Positions 1 to 8,152 are shown, counted from the first letter of the stretch. The stretch: 64,000 nt of DNA from Haemophilus parainfluenzae T3T1 (GCF_000210895.1 NC_015964.1:62001-126000); one strand, 5' to 3'. Notes: generated by a model not told the origin, from the sequence alone. Made by a program: numbers and translations.

Positions 1-244
1 CAGGGCTGTCAGGTAAATCACGTTTCACAATACCAATAATCGGTACATTCACAGTAGGGCGTGTTGCCTTAAGATTTTCTATGCCCTCGATACGCAATCC
101 AGCGGCACCACCAACAACAGAAGCCTGTGCCATGGCTGCCACGATTTCTGGTTTATCCATCGGACCGTCATCGACAGGCTGACAAGAAGCAATAAGACCA
201 AATTTGATTTTATCTAAGACTTCATTATGTGATAATTTCGACAT
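1..244 (-). CDS. nanE: N-acetylmannosamine-6-phosphate 2-epimerase, N-terminal part (cut by window edge)
   Basis: This reads from an ATG at 244-242 leftwards to the window edge, giving about 81 residues that start [20 protein letters not shown] and contain [11 protein letters not shown] and [17 protein letters not shown]. That matches the NanE N-terminus and the start of its TIM barrel. NanE converts ManNAc-6-P to GlcNAc-6-P in the cytoplasm during sialic acid breakdown. The gene is divergent from a GlcNAc-type PTS permease, which fits an amino-sugar locus. The C-terminal part lies outside the window. Confidence 0.9.
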   Translation of the reverse strand, partial: MSKLSHNEVLDKIKFGLIASCQPVDDGPMDKPEIVAAMAQASVVGGAAGLRIEGIENLKATRPTVNVPIIGIVKRDLPDSP

Positions 245-296
245 ATAAACTCCTACATTAGACAGTAACACTTGGTTTCCTTTTGGCTTTTTGGCC

Positions 297-302
297 ATTA
301 TA
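297..302 (-). promoter_or_regulatory. Probable -10 box of nanE
   Basis: On the minus strand this hexamer reads TATAAT, about 53 bases upstream of the nanE ATG. No good -35 box lies 16-18 bases further upstream (best GTGCAA), which suggests an activator-dependent promoter. A CRP-like site at 363-378 is in the same intergenic region. Confidence 0.5.
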
Positions 303-362
303 GTAAAACGCAGTAAAACTTGCACCATAAAAAAATATTTTTTGAAGTACAATTTCAAAATT

Positions 363-378
363 TGTGATCGGCTTCTCA
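363..378. promoter_or_regulatory. Candidate CRP site between nanE and the PTS gene
   Basis: The sequence has the form TGTGA-N6-TCTCA against the CRP consensus TGTGA-N6-TCACA (nine of ten core bases). Its right half is also the left arm of an inverted repeat, TCTCAA-TT-TTGAGA, at 374-387. CRP control of both divergent genes is an inference from carbon-source logic and the weak -35 boxes. Confidence 0.45.
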
Positions 379-432
379 ATTTTGAGATAAAGTTGCCACA
401 TTTGTACAAAATATTTTTTTTTACTTTAGAAT

Positions 433-449
433 ATGAAGTAATACTTCAT
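433..449. repeat. 17-bp perfect palindrome in the PTS gene leader
   Basis: The arms ATGAAGTA and TACTTCAT flank a single A, giving 8-bp perfect arms. The palindrome lies 12 bases upstream of the AGGAG ribosome-binding site (461-465) and ends 22 bases before the ATG. Its place between promoter and start codon suggests an operator for a local repressor such as a NagC- or RpiR-type regulator. I cannot name the protein. Confidence 0.45.
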
Positions 450-471
450 TACTTATAAATAGGAGAAAAAA

Positions 472-1938
472 ATGAATGTGTTAGGTTATGCGCAAAAAAT
501 TGGGCAAGCCTTAATGGTACCTGTTGCTGTCTTACCAGCAGCGGCTGTACTGATGGGTATTGGTTATTGGCTTGACCCAGATGGCTGGGGAGCTAACAGT
601 CAACTTGCTGCATTTTTAATTAAATCAGGCGGTGCTATCATCGATAACATGGGCCTGCTTTTTGCCGTTGGCGTTGCTTTCGGTTTATCTAAGGACAAAC
701 ATGGTTCCGCTGCACTTTCAGGTTTAGTAGGTTACTATGTGGTAACCACTCTACTTTCACCTGGCAGTGTTGCTCAACTACAACATATCGATGTGAGTGA
801 AGTGCCAGCTGCCTTCGGGAAAATCAATAACCAATTTATTGGGATTTTGATCGGAGTGATTTCAGCTGAACTTTATAACCGCTTCTATCAAGTAGAATTG
901 CCAAAAGCACTCTCCTTCTTTAGCGGAAAACGCCTTGTGCCAATCGTCGTTTCTTTTGTCATGATGTTCATCAGCTTCGTATTGCTTTACATCTGGCCAT
1001 ATATTTTCGGCGGTTTAGTATCATTCGGTGAAAGCATTAAAGACTTAGGCGCGGTTGGTGCTGGTCTTTACGGTTTCTTCAACCGCTTACTCATTCCTGT
1101 TGGCTTACACCACGCATTGAACTCCGTATTCTGGTTTGACGTCGCAGGTATCAATGACATTCCAAACTTCTTAGGTGGTGCAAAATCACTTGCTGAAGGT
1201 ACTGCAACGGTTGGTGTAACGGGTATGTATCAAGCCGGTTTCTTCCCTGTTATGATGTTCGGTTTACCGGGTGCCGCATTAGCGATTTATCTCAGCGCTA
1301 AACCAAGTCAAAGAACTAAAGTGGCATCAATCATGCTTGCGGGTGCGTTTGCCTCATTCTTCACTGGTATCACCGAGCCATTAGAATTCTCTTTCATGTT
1401 TGTTGCACCAGTGCTTTACTTCATCCACGCGGTATTGACCGGTATTTCCGTCTTTATCGCGGCGACAATGCATTGGATTGCAGGCTTCGGTTTCAGTGCG
1501 GGTCTCGTGGATATGGTGCTTTCATCACGCAACCCATTAGCCGTTGAATGGTATATGCTAATCGTACAAGGCTTAGTATTCTTCGTGATTTACTATGCAG
1601 TATTCCGTTTTGCAATTAAAGCTTTCAACTTAAAAACATTAGGTCGTACAGAAGAAGCAGAAGAAACCACTGCAGCACAACCAGCAGCGAGCCAATCTCG
1701 CGAAGAAAGAGCGGTCAAATTTATTGATGCTTTAGGTGGTGCTGATAACTTCAAAAATATTGATGCTTGTATCACTCGCTTACGTTTAAGCTTAGTGGAT
1801 CAACACAAAATTAATGAAGAACAGCTCAAGTCTCTTGGCGCAAAAGGTATCGTGAAAATCGGTAATGATGGCTTACAAGTGGTTCTCGGCCCTGAAGCTG
1901 AACTTGTGGCAGAAGCCATGAAACAAAAAGTGAAATAA
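472..1938 (+). CDS. nagE: PTS EIICB transporter, N-acetylglucosamine/amino-sugar type
   Basis: A membrane permease that imports and phosphorylates a sugar, probably GlcNAc, using phosphate from the general PTS. The EIIC domain spans about residues 1-385 with many hydrophobic helices and the glucose-superfamily motif GITEPLEFSFMF. The EIIB domain occupies about 410-488, with its phospho-cysteine in NIDACITRLRL at Cys433. No EIIA domain is fused, so a separate EIIA (Crr) must donate the phosphate. Most Gram-negative NagE proteins have all three domains, so the 488-residue length fits the two-domain form. A strong AGGAG precedes the ATG. Substrate choice rests on similarity and on the adjacent nanE; glucose or another amino sugar is possible. 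Confidence 0.8.
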   Translation: MNVLGYAQKIGQALMVPVAVLPAAAVLMGIGYWLDPDGWGANSQLAAFLIKSGGAIIDNMGLLFAVGVAFGLSKDKHGSAALSGLVGYYVVTTLLSPGSVAQLQHIDVSEVPAAFGKINNQFIGILIGVISAELYNRFYQVELPKALSFFSGKRLVPIVVSFVMMFISFVLLYIWPYIFGGLVSFGESIKDLGAVGAGLYGFFNRLLIPVGLHHALNSVFWFDVAGINDIPNFLGGAKSLAEGTATVGVTGMYQAGFFPVMMFGLPGAALAIYLSAKPSQRTKVASIMLAGAFASFFTGITEPLEFSFMFVAPVLYFIHAVLTGISVFIAATMHWIAGFGFSAGLVDMVLSSRNPLAVEWYMLIVQGLVFFVIYYAVFRFAIKAFNLKTLGRTEEAEETTAAQPAASQSREERAVKFIDALGGADNFKNIDACITRLRLSLVDQHKINEEQLKSLGAKGIVKIGNDGLQVVLGPEAELVAEAMKQKVK

Positions 1939-1953
1939 TACACACCAAATGAA

Positions 1954-1987
1954 ATGCCGACTCAGAAATGGGTCGGTATTTTTTTGC
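1954..1987 (+). terminator. Rho-independent terminator of the PTS gene
   Basis: An inverted repeat (GCCGAC ... GGTCGG) with a 9-10 base loop is followed by a run of seven T, starting 16 bases after the stop codon. Confidence 0.8.
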
Positions 1988-2069
1988 TAAAAATAAAGTA
2001 AAAAATGACCGCACTTTAGCCAATGATTTATCAGTTGAAGTGAGTTAAATGAATGTTTGAAAAGTGAAG

Positions 2070-2289
2070 ATTGTTTTGAAGGGTGGTGGAACTAAGCAGA
2101 ATTGGTCTTAACAGCAAGTGGCTTACTGCATCGCATCCCTGCGGGATTTCTACCTAGCCCACCATAGATTTAAAGCATCTCTGGGGTTCCAGTCTGCGAT
2201 ATAAAATTAAAAGATTAAGAATCTTTTAAAAGCCACTTATATATTCAGGAGACCAATCCTGACTTCCAAACAAACCACATTGGAAGGCT
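2070..2289 (-). ncRNA. Unidentified structured non-coding RNA, about 215-220 nt
   Basis: Transcription on the minus strand should start near A2289, seven bases past the -10 box. The RNA shows nested complementarity. CAGGAUUGGUCU (about 2248-2259) pairs with AGACCAAUUCUG (about 2098-2109) over 12 bp. AAGUGGCUU pairs with AAGCCACUU (9 bp), and AUCGCA pairs with UGCGAU. Inside are hairpins CUGG-AACC-CCAG, AUCCC-GCA-GGGAU and AAAAGAUU-CUU-AAUCUUUU. At the 5' end CUUCCAA/UUGGAAG forms a hairpin whose loop GUGGU can pair with ACCAC near 2082-2088, a possible pseudoknot. No ORF fits. It lacks RNase P, tmRNA and SRP hallmarks, and its branched terminal domain is unlike the single long hairpin of 6S RNA. 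The 3' end is uncertain because no T-run terminator is seen. Confidence 0.6.
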
Positions 2290-2294
2290 GTATT

Positions 2295-2323
2295 ATGATA
2301 GAAGTCTTCCGCAATTTTGTCAA
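2295..2323 (-). promoter_or_regulatory. Near-consensus sigma-70 promoter of the structured RNA
   Basis: On the minus strand the -35 box is TTGACA (2318-2323, perfect) and the -10 box is TATCAT (2295-2300, five of six), with a 17-base spacer. It is the strongest promoter sequence I see in the window, and no ORF follows it for over 300 bases, which supports an RNA gene. Confidence 0.75.
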
Positions 2324-2415
2324 TTAAGATATTGCACTAAAAGAAGTATTTTTTCGCTTTTTGTATAAAAATTAACAAAGGCATTTCAACTATCACATCA
2401 ATGTAACAAAAACAA

Positions 2416-2447
2416 AATAACCGTCTGATTAAAGACGGTTATTTTTG
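2416..2447 (-). terminator. Rho-independent terminator of crp
   Basis: The inverted repeat ATAACCGTCT ... AGACGGTTAT directly follows the crp stop codon and is followed on the minus strand by a T-rich stretch (TTATTTTGTTTTT). Confidence 0.8.
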
Positions 2448-3116
2448 CTATCGAGTGCCGTAAACAACAATGGTTTTGCCGTGCGCATGAATGAGATTCT
2501 GATCTTCCAGCATCTTAATTATTCGCCCTACGGTTTCACGTGAACAGCCCACCATTTGACCGATTTCCTGACGCGTAATTTTAATCTGCATACCATCAGG
2601 ATGAGTCATAGCTTCAGGTTGTTTTGCTAGATGCATAAGCGCCTGAGCAATACGCCCTGCCACATCTAAAAAGGCCAGGTTAGTCACTTGTCGAGACGTG
2701 TTTTGCAAACGTTTTGATAACTGAGAAGTAAGGAACATTAAAATCTCAGGATTAATTTGAATAAGCTGACGATATTTTTTATAGGAAATTTCCGCAATTT
2801 CACAAGGGGTTTTCGTTTTCACCCAAGCAGAACGTTTCGAGCCTTCATCAAATAAACCTGCCTCACCAAAAAATTGTCCGGCACCTAAATAAGATAAAAT
2901 CATCTCTTTGCCTTCATCATCTTTCGATGAAACCATCACGGTTCCTTTAATTAAGAAATATAAAATATTGGCATCTTCCCCTGCATGTATTAAGGTCGAT
3001 TTTGCAGGATATTTATGCAAATGACAGTGAGTTAGGAACCAATCCAGAGCAGGATCGCGCTGCTGATCATCGTCTTGTAACTTTTGTTCTTCAAGTAATT
3101 CTACATCTTCTGACAT
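2448..3116 (-). CDS. crp: cAMP receptor protein (catabolite activator)
   Basis: A global transcription regulator of 222 residues, close to the E. coli length of 210. The N-terminal cyclic-nucleotide domain includes the phosphate-binding stretch [16 protein letters not shown]. The C-terminal winged helix contains the near-invariant [20 protein letters not shown], whose recognition helix reads CSRETVGR. In Haemophilus CRP works with Sxy at CRP-S sites to switch on competence genes, and two such sites occur in this window (radC and pilA). The start is supported by TAGGAG upstream. An 11-residue N-terminal extension relative to E. coli is seen, as in other Pasteurellaceae. Confidence 0.97.
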   Translation of the reverse strand: MSEDVELLEEQKLQDDDQQRDPALDWFLTHCHLHKYPAKSTLIHAGEDANILYFLIKGTVMVSSKDDEGKEMILSYLGAGQFFGEAGLFDEGSKRSAWVKTKTPCEIAEISYKKYRQLIQINPEILMFLTSQLSKRLQNTSRQVTNLAFLDVAGRIAQALMHLAKQPEAMTHPDGMQIKITRQEIGQMVGCSRETVGRIIKMLEDQNLIHAHGKTIVVYGTR

Positions 3117-3132
3117 ATAAGCTCCTATTGAT

Positions 3133-3351
3133 TCATTTTAGAAATTCCATTTTATCTTTTATATCAATGGATTCATGTAATTCTGACCAAACAATCACTG
3201 CACTTCCATTGTGAATCTTATTTAGTAGGTGTTGTTTTTTTTGTTCTAAAGAAAATTCGTGTGAACCATAATCGGTGCCTTCCCTAAGTACCACACTTTC
3301 CACAATATTTTCTAAGGTTTCTTTTGGCAGTTCTTGCCATGGAATAATCAT
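3133..3351 (-). CDS. yheU: YheU/UPF0270 family small protein
   Basis: A 72-residue protein starting [19 protein letters not shown] and containing [19 protein letters not shown] and [13 protein letters not shown], a clear match to the YheU family of unknown function. An in-frame TTG at 3372 would add seven residues, but the family starts at MIIPWQ, so the ATG at 3351 is preferred. No strong ribosome-binding site is seen for either. It lies between slmA and crp in the same direction, with 16 bases to crp. Confidence 0.85.
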   Translation of the reverse strand: MIIPWQELPKETLENIVESVVLREGTDYGSHEFSLEQKKQHLLNKIHNGSAVIVWSELHESIDIKDKMEFLK

Positions 3352-3372
3352 ATATTTATCAACTAAAGTCAA

Positions 3373-4026
3373 TTAAGCAAAAAGCGGTTCAAGAAAACGC
3401 CATTGCTGTTCAAAACTTTGATTTGCGCCTAAACGGAAATTTGTACGGACATAACGCATAAACTGCCCTTCACAAAGCGTCACTAAATGCCCTGCAATAA
3501 TACGTTCATCGACATTAAAACCACGCCCTTCGCGTAATTTTCGCATTTGTAAAATATTCACAAATTGCATTTCAAGGCGATCGAAAAATTGCGCGACACG
3601 AGCCTGTAAAAGTGGCTCTTCAAACATCAAGGCATGTCCGGTCAAAATACGTGTCAAACCAGGATTTTTACGTGCAAAGTCGAGGATCATCTGCATAATG
3701 TCACGCACTCGATTCATGGTGTTTGTTTCATTACGAATTGATGTGGTGATACGGCTAAATAAATTCGCTTCAATATTATCGATCAACGCTTCAAACATTT
3801 TGGTTTTACTTGGGAAGTAACGATAAAGTGCCGCCTCTGACACCCCCACTTCTTCCGCTAAACGCGCTGTTGTCATACGCTCCATTCCACGTTCAGAATG
3901 TAGCATATGCGTAAGTACCGTCAACACTTGTTGACGACGTTCTTTTACCGTGCGTTTTTCGATTTTTGGCGGTTTGATTTCCGCCGCAATCTCATCAACT
4001 TCAACGAGAGATAATTGTTCTACCAT
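3373..4026 (-). CDS. slmA: Nucleoid occlusion factor SlmA (TetR family)
   Basis: A DNA-binding inhibitor of FtsZ assembly over the nucleoid. The protein has 217 residues; family members are about 198. The TetR-type helix-turn-helix is visible as [20 protein letters not shown] at about residues 50-70. The C-terminal ligand/dimer domain contains [17 protein letters not shown], typical of SlmA. The N-terminal tail before the HTH is somewhat long and lysine-rich. It starts three bases after the dut stop codon, so dut-slmA are probably co-transcribed, as in many gammaproteobacteria. Confidence 0.93.
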   Translation of the reverse strand: MVEQLSLVEVDEIAAEIKPPKIEKRTVKERRQQVLTVLTHMLHSERGMERMTTARLAEEVGVSEAALYRYFPSKTKMFEALIDNIEANLFSRITTSIRNETNTMNRVRDIMQMILDFARKNPGLTRILTGHALMFEEPLLQARVAQFFDRLEMQFVNILQMRKLREGRGFNVDERIIAGHLVTLCEGQFMRYVRTNFRLGANQSFEQQWRFLEPLFA

Positions 4027-4029
4027 AGT

Positions 4030-4485
4030 TTATTTTTTACCTGAATGACCAAAACCGCCCTCACCGCGTTCAGTTTCGGTAAATTCACTAACAATATTGA
4101 ATTCCGCTTGTACGACTGGCACAAAAACTAACTGTGCGATGCGATCACCGACTTCAATTTTGAACGGTTCATGGCCACGATTCCATACCGAAACCATTAA
4201 TGGACCTTGGTAATCTGAATCAATTAAGCCCACTAAGTTACCTAATACGATACCGTGTTTATGACCTAAACCCGAACGAGGCAGAATCACTGCTGCAAGG
4301 TTCGGATCGGCAATATAAATTGAAAGGCCTGTTGGGATAAGTTTAGTTTCGCCTGGCTGAATTTCAATGCCCTCTTCAAGCAATGCACGTAAATCCAAAC
4401 CTGCTGAACCTTCGGTTGCATAGGTTGGTAAAGGAAATTCGTTGCCAATGCGGCTATCTAAAATTTTTACATCAATTTTTTTCAT
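4030..4485 (-). CDS. dut: Deoxyuridine 5'-triphosphate nucleotidohydrolase
   Basis: It hydrolyses dUTP to dUMP and pyrophosphate, keeping uracil out of DNA and supplying the substrate for thymidylate synthase. The length of 151 residues is standard for the trimeric enzyme. The conserved motifs are visible in order: [38 protein letters not shown] and the C-terminal [10 protein letters not shown] that closes over the active site. The start has AAAGGA upstream. It sits directly downstream of coaBC and upstream of slmA. Confidence 0.97.
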   Translation of the reverse strand: MKKIDVKILDSRIGNEFPLPTYATEGSAGLDLRALLEEGIEIQPGETKLIPTGLSIYIADPNLAAVILPRSGLGHKHGIVLGNLVGLIDSDYQGPLMVSVWNRGHEPFKIEVGDRIAQLVFVPVVQAEFNIVSEFTETERGEGGFGHSGKK

Positions 4486-4557
4486 GCTTATTATCCTTTA
4501 AAAGAAATCTTAAATACAAAAGTGCGGTCACAAAATCTAACGAATTTTGAGCCTATT

Positions 4558-5760
4558 TTATTTGTGATAATGCTCAACAATTTCTGTGACTAACACTTCT
4601 GCCAATTTATTTTTATCAGCTAACGGCAACGATTTTTCGCCTGTTTTCCAAAAGATCTGCAAGGCATTTTGATCTTGTCCGAATACTTGCCCACCCGATA
4701 CATCATTCGCACAAATCATATCTAAATTTTTTCGTTGAAGTTTGCTCTTCGCATATTCAGCGACATTTTGCGTTTCAGCTGCAAAGCCTACAACAAACGG
4801 ACGATCTTTTTCTAAACTTGCCACACTTGCGATAATGTCTGGATTTTTCACCAATTTAATAGAAAGCTCATCGTTATCATTGGTTTTCTTGATTTTTTGT
4901 TCAGCAACTTCCGCGACTCGATAATCTGCTACTGCGGCACAGCCAATAAAGATACGATTTTTGACCGCACTTTCAAGAGAGGCTTGCCACATTTCATGGG
5001 CGGTTGTCACATCAATACGATGAACGTTTTTCGGCGTAGCGAGATTAACAGGACCTGCAATTAAGGTAACATTAGCCCCACGCTTAGCAAAGGCCTCGGC
5101 AATCGCAAAGCCCATTTTGCCTGAGCTGTGATTAGAAATATAACGAACAGGATCAATAGCTTCACGCGTCGGGCCTGCTGTAATGGTAACGCTTAAATCA
5201 GCTAAATCTTGTTGAACGGCAAAAAGTGATTGAAGCGACTCAAAAATTTCAGCGGGTTCAGACATTCTCCCTGCGCCCACATCACCACAAGCCTGAAAGC
5301 CACTATTTGGTCCAACAAAATGAATGCCTCGAGCAGAAAGGGCGGTCAAATTTTGTTGTGTAATCGCCTGGCGGTACATTTGCTGATTCATAGCCGGTGC
5401 GAGCAAAATAGGGGCACTTGTCGCAAGACAAATCGTACTTAGTAAATCATTTGCCATTCCAACGGTTAAACGTGCAATAAAATCGGCGCTGGCTGGTGCA
5501 ATCACAATCGCATCAGCCCATTTTGCGAGCTCAATATGCCCCATGGCTAATTCGGCTTGAGGATCAAGTAAAGATTGAGAAACCGCATTGCCCGAAATGG
5601 CTTGTAGCGTTAAAGGTGTGACAAATTCAGCGGCAGCGGGTGTTAAAGCCACTCGAACTTCTGCGTTAGATTTGCGTAATAAACGAATAAACTCAATGGT
5701 TTTATAGGCGGCGATGCCTCCTGTAATCCCGACAACAATACGCTTTCCGCTCAAGCTCAT
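4558..5760 (-). CDS. coaBC: Bifunctional phosphopantothenoylcysteine decarboxylase / phosphopantothenate-cysteine ligase
   Basis: It carries out two consecutive steps of coenzyme A synthesis. The N-terminal flavoprotein CoaC domain (about 1-185) shows [11 protein letters not shown], the active-site histidine in [11 protein letters not shown], the PAMN motif ([11 protein letters not shown]) and the cysteine-bearing flap [10 protein letters not shown]. The C-terminal CoaB domain (about 190-400) shows [23 protein letters not shown] and [19 protein letters not shown]. The length of 400 residues is typical. The gene carries an uptake sequence near 4962. A 72-base gap holding another uptake sequence separates it from dut. 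Confidence 0.97.
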   Translation of the reverse strand: MSLSGKRIVVGITGGIAAYKTIEFIRLLRKSNAEVRVALTPAAAEFVTPLTLQAISGNAVSQSLLDPQAELAMGHIELAKWADAIVIAPASADFIARLTVGMANDLLSTICLATSAPILLAPAMNQQMYRQAITQQNLTALSARGIHFVGPNSGFQACGDVGAGRMSEPAEIFESLQSLFAVQQDLADLSVTITAGPTREAIDPVRYISNHSSGKMGFAIAEAFAKRGANVTLIAGPVNLATPKNVHRIDVTTAHEMWQASLESAVKNRIFIGCAAVADYRVAEVAEQKIKKTNDNDELSIKLVKNPDIIASVASLEKDRPFVVGFAAETQNVAEYAKSKLQRKNLDMICANDVSGGQVFGQDQNALQIFWKTGEKSLPLADKNKLAEVLVTEIVEHYHK

Positions 5761-5866
5761 TTGCTACTCCGCTACGACTTAATAGAATGGATATGTTTTG
5801 TGTGTTAGTACTTAACAACTTAAGGTCGCCTATTTTACTTCAAATTTCACCAATAAAAAATTTTAT

Positions 5867-5888
5867 TTTTGCGATCGCTATACCAAAA
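5867..5888 (+). promoter_or_regulatory. CRP-S (Sxy-dependent competence) site of radC
   Basis: The left half is a perfect TTTTGCGATC, the hallmark of Sxy-dependent CRP sites in Pasteurellaceae; the right half (TATACCAAAA) is degenerate. Its centre at 5877.5 lies about 41.5 bases from a start point near 5919, set by a -10-like AATACT at 5907-5912. Competence control of radC in H. influenzae is established from memory of that regulon. Confidence 0.75.
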
Positions 5889-5961
5889 ATAAAACTGACA
5901 ATTCGCAATACTTAAAAACATCATGAAAATTGACCGCACTTTTTTCTTTTCATTAATTAAT

Positions 5962-6627
5962 ATGCAGACAAACTCCCCCTTAATGCCTCGTGAAAAACTG
6001 TTGAAATATGGTGTTGAAGCCCTAGAGGATCACGAATTACTTGCTATTTTCTTACGCACTGGGATTAAAGGTTGCCCTGTCATGGCATTATCACATAGCG
6101 TGCTGCAACATTTTGGCTCTCTTCGAGCCTTATTAAGTGCAGATAAAGAAGCCTTTTGCAAAGTAAAAGGATTAGGCATTACGCAGTTTATTCAACTACA
6201 AGCCACCACAGAAATGACCAAACGCTATCTCAAACAAGAATTGCTGATAGAACATGTATTTAGCGACACATCCACGGTAAAACTTTATCTTCAAGCAGAG
6301 CTTCACCACGAAGAACGTGAAATTTTTATGGTGTTATTTTTAGATAATCAACATCGTTTGATTAAAAAAGAGCGGTTATTTTTAGGCACAATTAATGTGA
6401 CGAATGTTTATCCTCGTGAAATCATCAAAGAAAGCCTTTACTGCAATGCAGCCGCATTAATTTTAGCTCATAATCATCCTTCTGGTATCGCAGAACCCAG
6501 TTATTCAGATAAAATGATCACACAAAAAATTATTGAAGCCGCCGAGTTAATGGAGATTCGTATTTTAGATCATTTTATTGTCGGCAAAGGGACTTGTTAT
6601 TCTTTTGCAGAGCATAATCTGTTATAG
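5962..6627 (+). CDS. radC: RadC family JAB/MPN+ protein (competence regulon)
   Basis: A 221-residue protein with an N-terminal helix-hairpin-helix region (DHELLAIFLRTGI, KVKGLGITQFIQLQA) and a C-terminal JAMM metal site, HNHPSG with downstream PSYSD. The biochemical role is unresolved; the old DNA-repair label is not supported by the literature I know. An earlier in-frame ATG at 5923 would lie only about four bases after the predicted start point and would read through an uptake sequence, so the ATG at 5962 is preferred. Neither start has a good ribosome-binding site. Confidence 0.88.
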   Translation: MQTNSPLMPREKLLKYGVEALEDHELLAIFLRTGIKGCPVMALSHSVLQHFGSLRALLSADKEAFCKVKGLGITQFIQLQATTEMTKRYLKQELLIEHVFSDTSTVKLYLQAELHHEEREIFMVLFLDNQHRLIKKERLFLGTINVTNVYPREIIKESLYCNAAALILAHNHPSGIAEPSYSDKMITQKIIEAAELMEIRILDHFIVGKGTCYSFAEHNLL

Positions 6628-6694
6628 TTTTAGGGAATTTGATGATTTTTTTATCGTTCATTTCCATTTAAAGACGGAAAAATCGCTTTTAGAC

Positions 6695-6723
6695 TTGAGA
6701 AATGAAAATAAAGTCAGTATAAT
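6695..6723 (+). promoter_or_regulatory. Sigma-70 promoter of rpmB-rpmG
   Basis: TTGAGA (6695-6700) and a perfect TATAAT (6718-6723) are separated by 17 bases. Transcription should start near 6730, giving a leader of about 115 nt before rpmB. Confidence 0.75.
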
Positions 6724-6745
6724 TTGCGACCTTTAATATAGTAAG

Positions 6746-6812
6746 TGGGTCGGATACTGCGACCTGACGAGGAAGCAAGCTTAGTTTTAAGCTTCATTAT
6801 CCGAACCATAAG
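6746..6812 (+). promoter_or_regulatory. Folded leader upstream of rpmB
   Basis: Several inverted repeats lie between promoter and gene. GGTCG (6748-6752) can pair with CGACC (6760-6764). Alternatively GGUCGGAUA can pair with UAUCCGAACC near 6800, enclosing GAAGC ... GCUUC. These foldings are mutually exclusive, which is what a switch or ribosomal-protein autoregulatory leader would look like. No known leader family is assigned. Confidence 0.4.
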
Positions 6813-6845
6813 CTCGAGCTTATATTTAAATTATTGGAGATTATT

Positions 6846-7082
6846 ATGTCTAGAGTTTGTCAAGTAACAGGCAAGCGTCCAGCTGTGGGTAACAACCGCT
6901 CACACGCGTTGAATGCGACACGTCGTCGTTTTCTTCCAAACCTTCACACTCACCGTTTCTGGGTTGAAAGTGAAAACCGTTTCGTGACCTTACGTTTAAC
7001 TGCGAAAGGTATGCGTATTATCGATAAAAAAGGCATTGATGCAGTGTTAGCTGAAATCCGTGCTCGTGGCGAAAAAATCTAA
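6846..7082 (+). CDS. rpmB: 50S ribosomal protein L28
   Basis: A 78-residue ribosomal protein starting [20 protein letters not shown], with the family motif [12 protein letters not shown] and the C-terminal [10 protein letters not shown]. The start is the ATG at 6846 with TGGAGA six bases upstream; a TTG further upstream would only lengthen the protein artificially. It is followed after 11 bases by rpmG, the usual partner. Confidence 0.98.
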
Positions 7083-7093
7083 GGAGCTAAAAC

Positions 7094-7264
7094 ATGGCAG
7101 CTAAAGGCGCTCGTGAGAAAATCCGTTTAGTTTCTACAGCAGAGACTGGTCACTTCTACACAACTGATAAAAACAAACGTAATATGCCTGAAAAAATGGA
7201 AATCAAAAAATTTGATCCAGTAGTGCGTAAACACGTTATCTATAAAGAAGCAAAAATCAAATAA
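7094..7264 (+). CDS. rpmG: 50S ribosomal protein L33
   Basis: A 56-residue protein, [20 protein letters not shown] followed by [20 protein letters not shown] and ending VIYKEAKIK. This is the cysteine-free (zinc-independent) L33 form. AAGGAG lies seven bases before the ATG. It forms an operon with rpmB and is followed by a terminator. Confidence 0.98.
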
Positions 7265-7284
7265 TTTTGCTGATTTGAAAAAAG

Positions 7285-7307
7285 CCCGACATTGTTCGGG
7301 TTTTTTT
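7285..7307 (+). terminator. Rho-independent terminator of rpmB-rpmG
   Basis: CCCGAC-ATTG-TTCGGG followed by seven T, 20 bases after the rpmG stop codon. Confidence 0.9.
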
Positions 7308-7336
7308 ATACCACAAATTCATTACCGAGATTATCT

Positions 7337-8152
7337 ATGCCTGAACTTCCTGAAGTCGAAACAGCCCTGCGTGGTGTCAGCCCCTATTTGAAAGGTTTTA
7401 CCATTGAAAAAATTGTAGTGCGCCAACCACAATTACGTTGGGTTGTCTCTCCTGAATTAACAACGCTTAAAAACGTCAACATTTTGGATACTTCTCGTCG
7501 TGCGAAATATCTCATTATTCACACAGAAAAAGGTTATATCATTGGTCATTTAGGGATGTCCGGCTCTGTTCGAATTGTGCCGCATGATAGCCCCATTGAT
7601 AAACACGATCACCTTGATATTGTGATGAATAATGGCAAATTACTGCGTTATAACGACCCGAGACGCTTTGGTGCATGGTTATGGACTGAAAGCTTAGATG
7701 AATTTCATCTTTTTCTAAAACTTGGTCCTGAACCACTTTCAGATGAATTTAATGCCGAATACCTTTTTAAAAAATCACGCAAGAAATCGACCGCACTTAA
7801 AACATTTTTAATGGATAATGCTATCGTCGTAGGCGTAGGAAATATTTATGCCAATGAAACGCTTTTTTTATGTGGTTTACACCCCATGAAATTAGCCGAA
7901 AACCTCACACGAAAACAATGTGCTTTGCTCGTTGAAACAATTAAAGACGTCTTAGCAAAAGCCATTACGCAAGGTGGTACAACATTAAAAGATTTCTTAC
8001 AACCTGATGGTCGCCCCGGTTATTTTGCACAGAAATTGTTGGTTTATGGAAACAAAGATAAACCTTGTCCAAAATGTAGCACTAAGATTGAAAGCATGGT
8101 TATTGGGCAACGCAATAGTTTTTATTGCCCTCATTGTCAGAAAAAGAAATAG
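7337..8152 (+). CDS. mutM: Formamidopyrimidine-DNA glycosylase
   Basis: A base-excision repair enzyme that removes 8-oxoguanine and formamidopyrimidines. The length of 271 residues is standard. The catalytic N-terminus MPELPEVE (Pro2, Glu3) fixes the start at 7337. The family helix motif [11 protein letters not shown] is present, and the C-terminal zinc finger reads CPKCS ... FYCPHCQ. An uptake sequence lies inside the gene near 7795. The ORF extends upstream into the rpmG terminator, but that extension is not coding. Confidence 0.97.
   Translation: MPELPEVETALRGVSPYLKGFTIEKIVVRQPQLRWVVSPELTTLKNVNILDTSRRAKYLIIHTEKGYIIGHLGMSGSVRIVPHDSPIDKHDHLDIVMNNGKLLRYNDPRRFGAWLWTESLDEFHLFLKLGPEPLSDEFNAEYLFKKSRKKSTALKTFLMDNAIVVGVGNIYANETLFLCGLHPMKLAENLTRKQCALLVETIKDVLAKAITQGGTTLKDFLQPDGRPGYFAQKLLVYGNKDKPCPKCSTKIESMVIGQRNSFYCPHCQKKK

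Noticed and set aside
400-415. TTTGTACAAA palindrome upstream of the PTS gene as an operator
   Set aside because: Similar AT-rich palindromes occur by chance in this genome (another near 39730), so it is not distinctive.
1826-2023. 65-residue minus-strand frame over the PTS gene end and its terminator
   Set aside because: It lies within the EIIB domain and the terminator hairpin, with no start signal.
2070-2289. Identification of the structured RNA as 6S, RNase P, tmRNA or SRP RNA
   Set aside because: There is no tmRNA, SRP or RNase P core motif, and the central part is branched rather than one long hairpin. 6S could not be fully excluded without a covariance search, so it is left unnamed.
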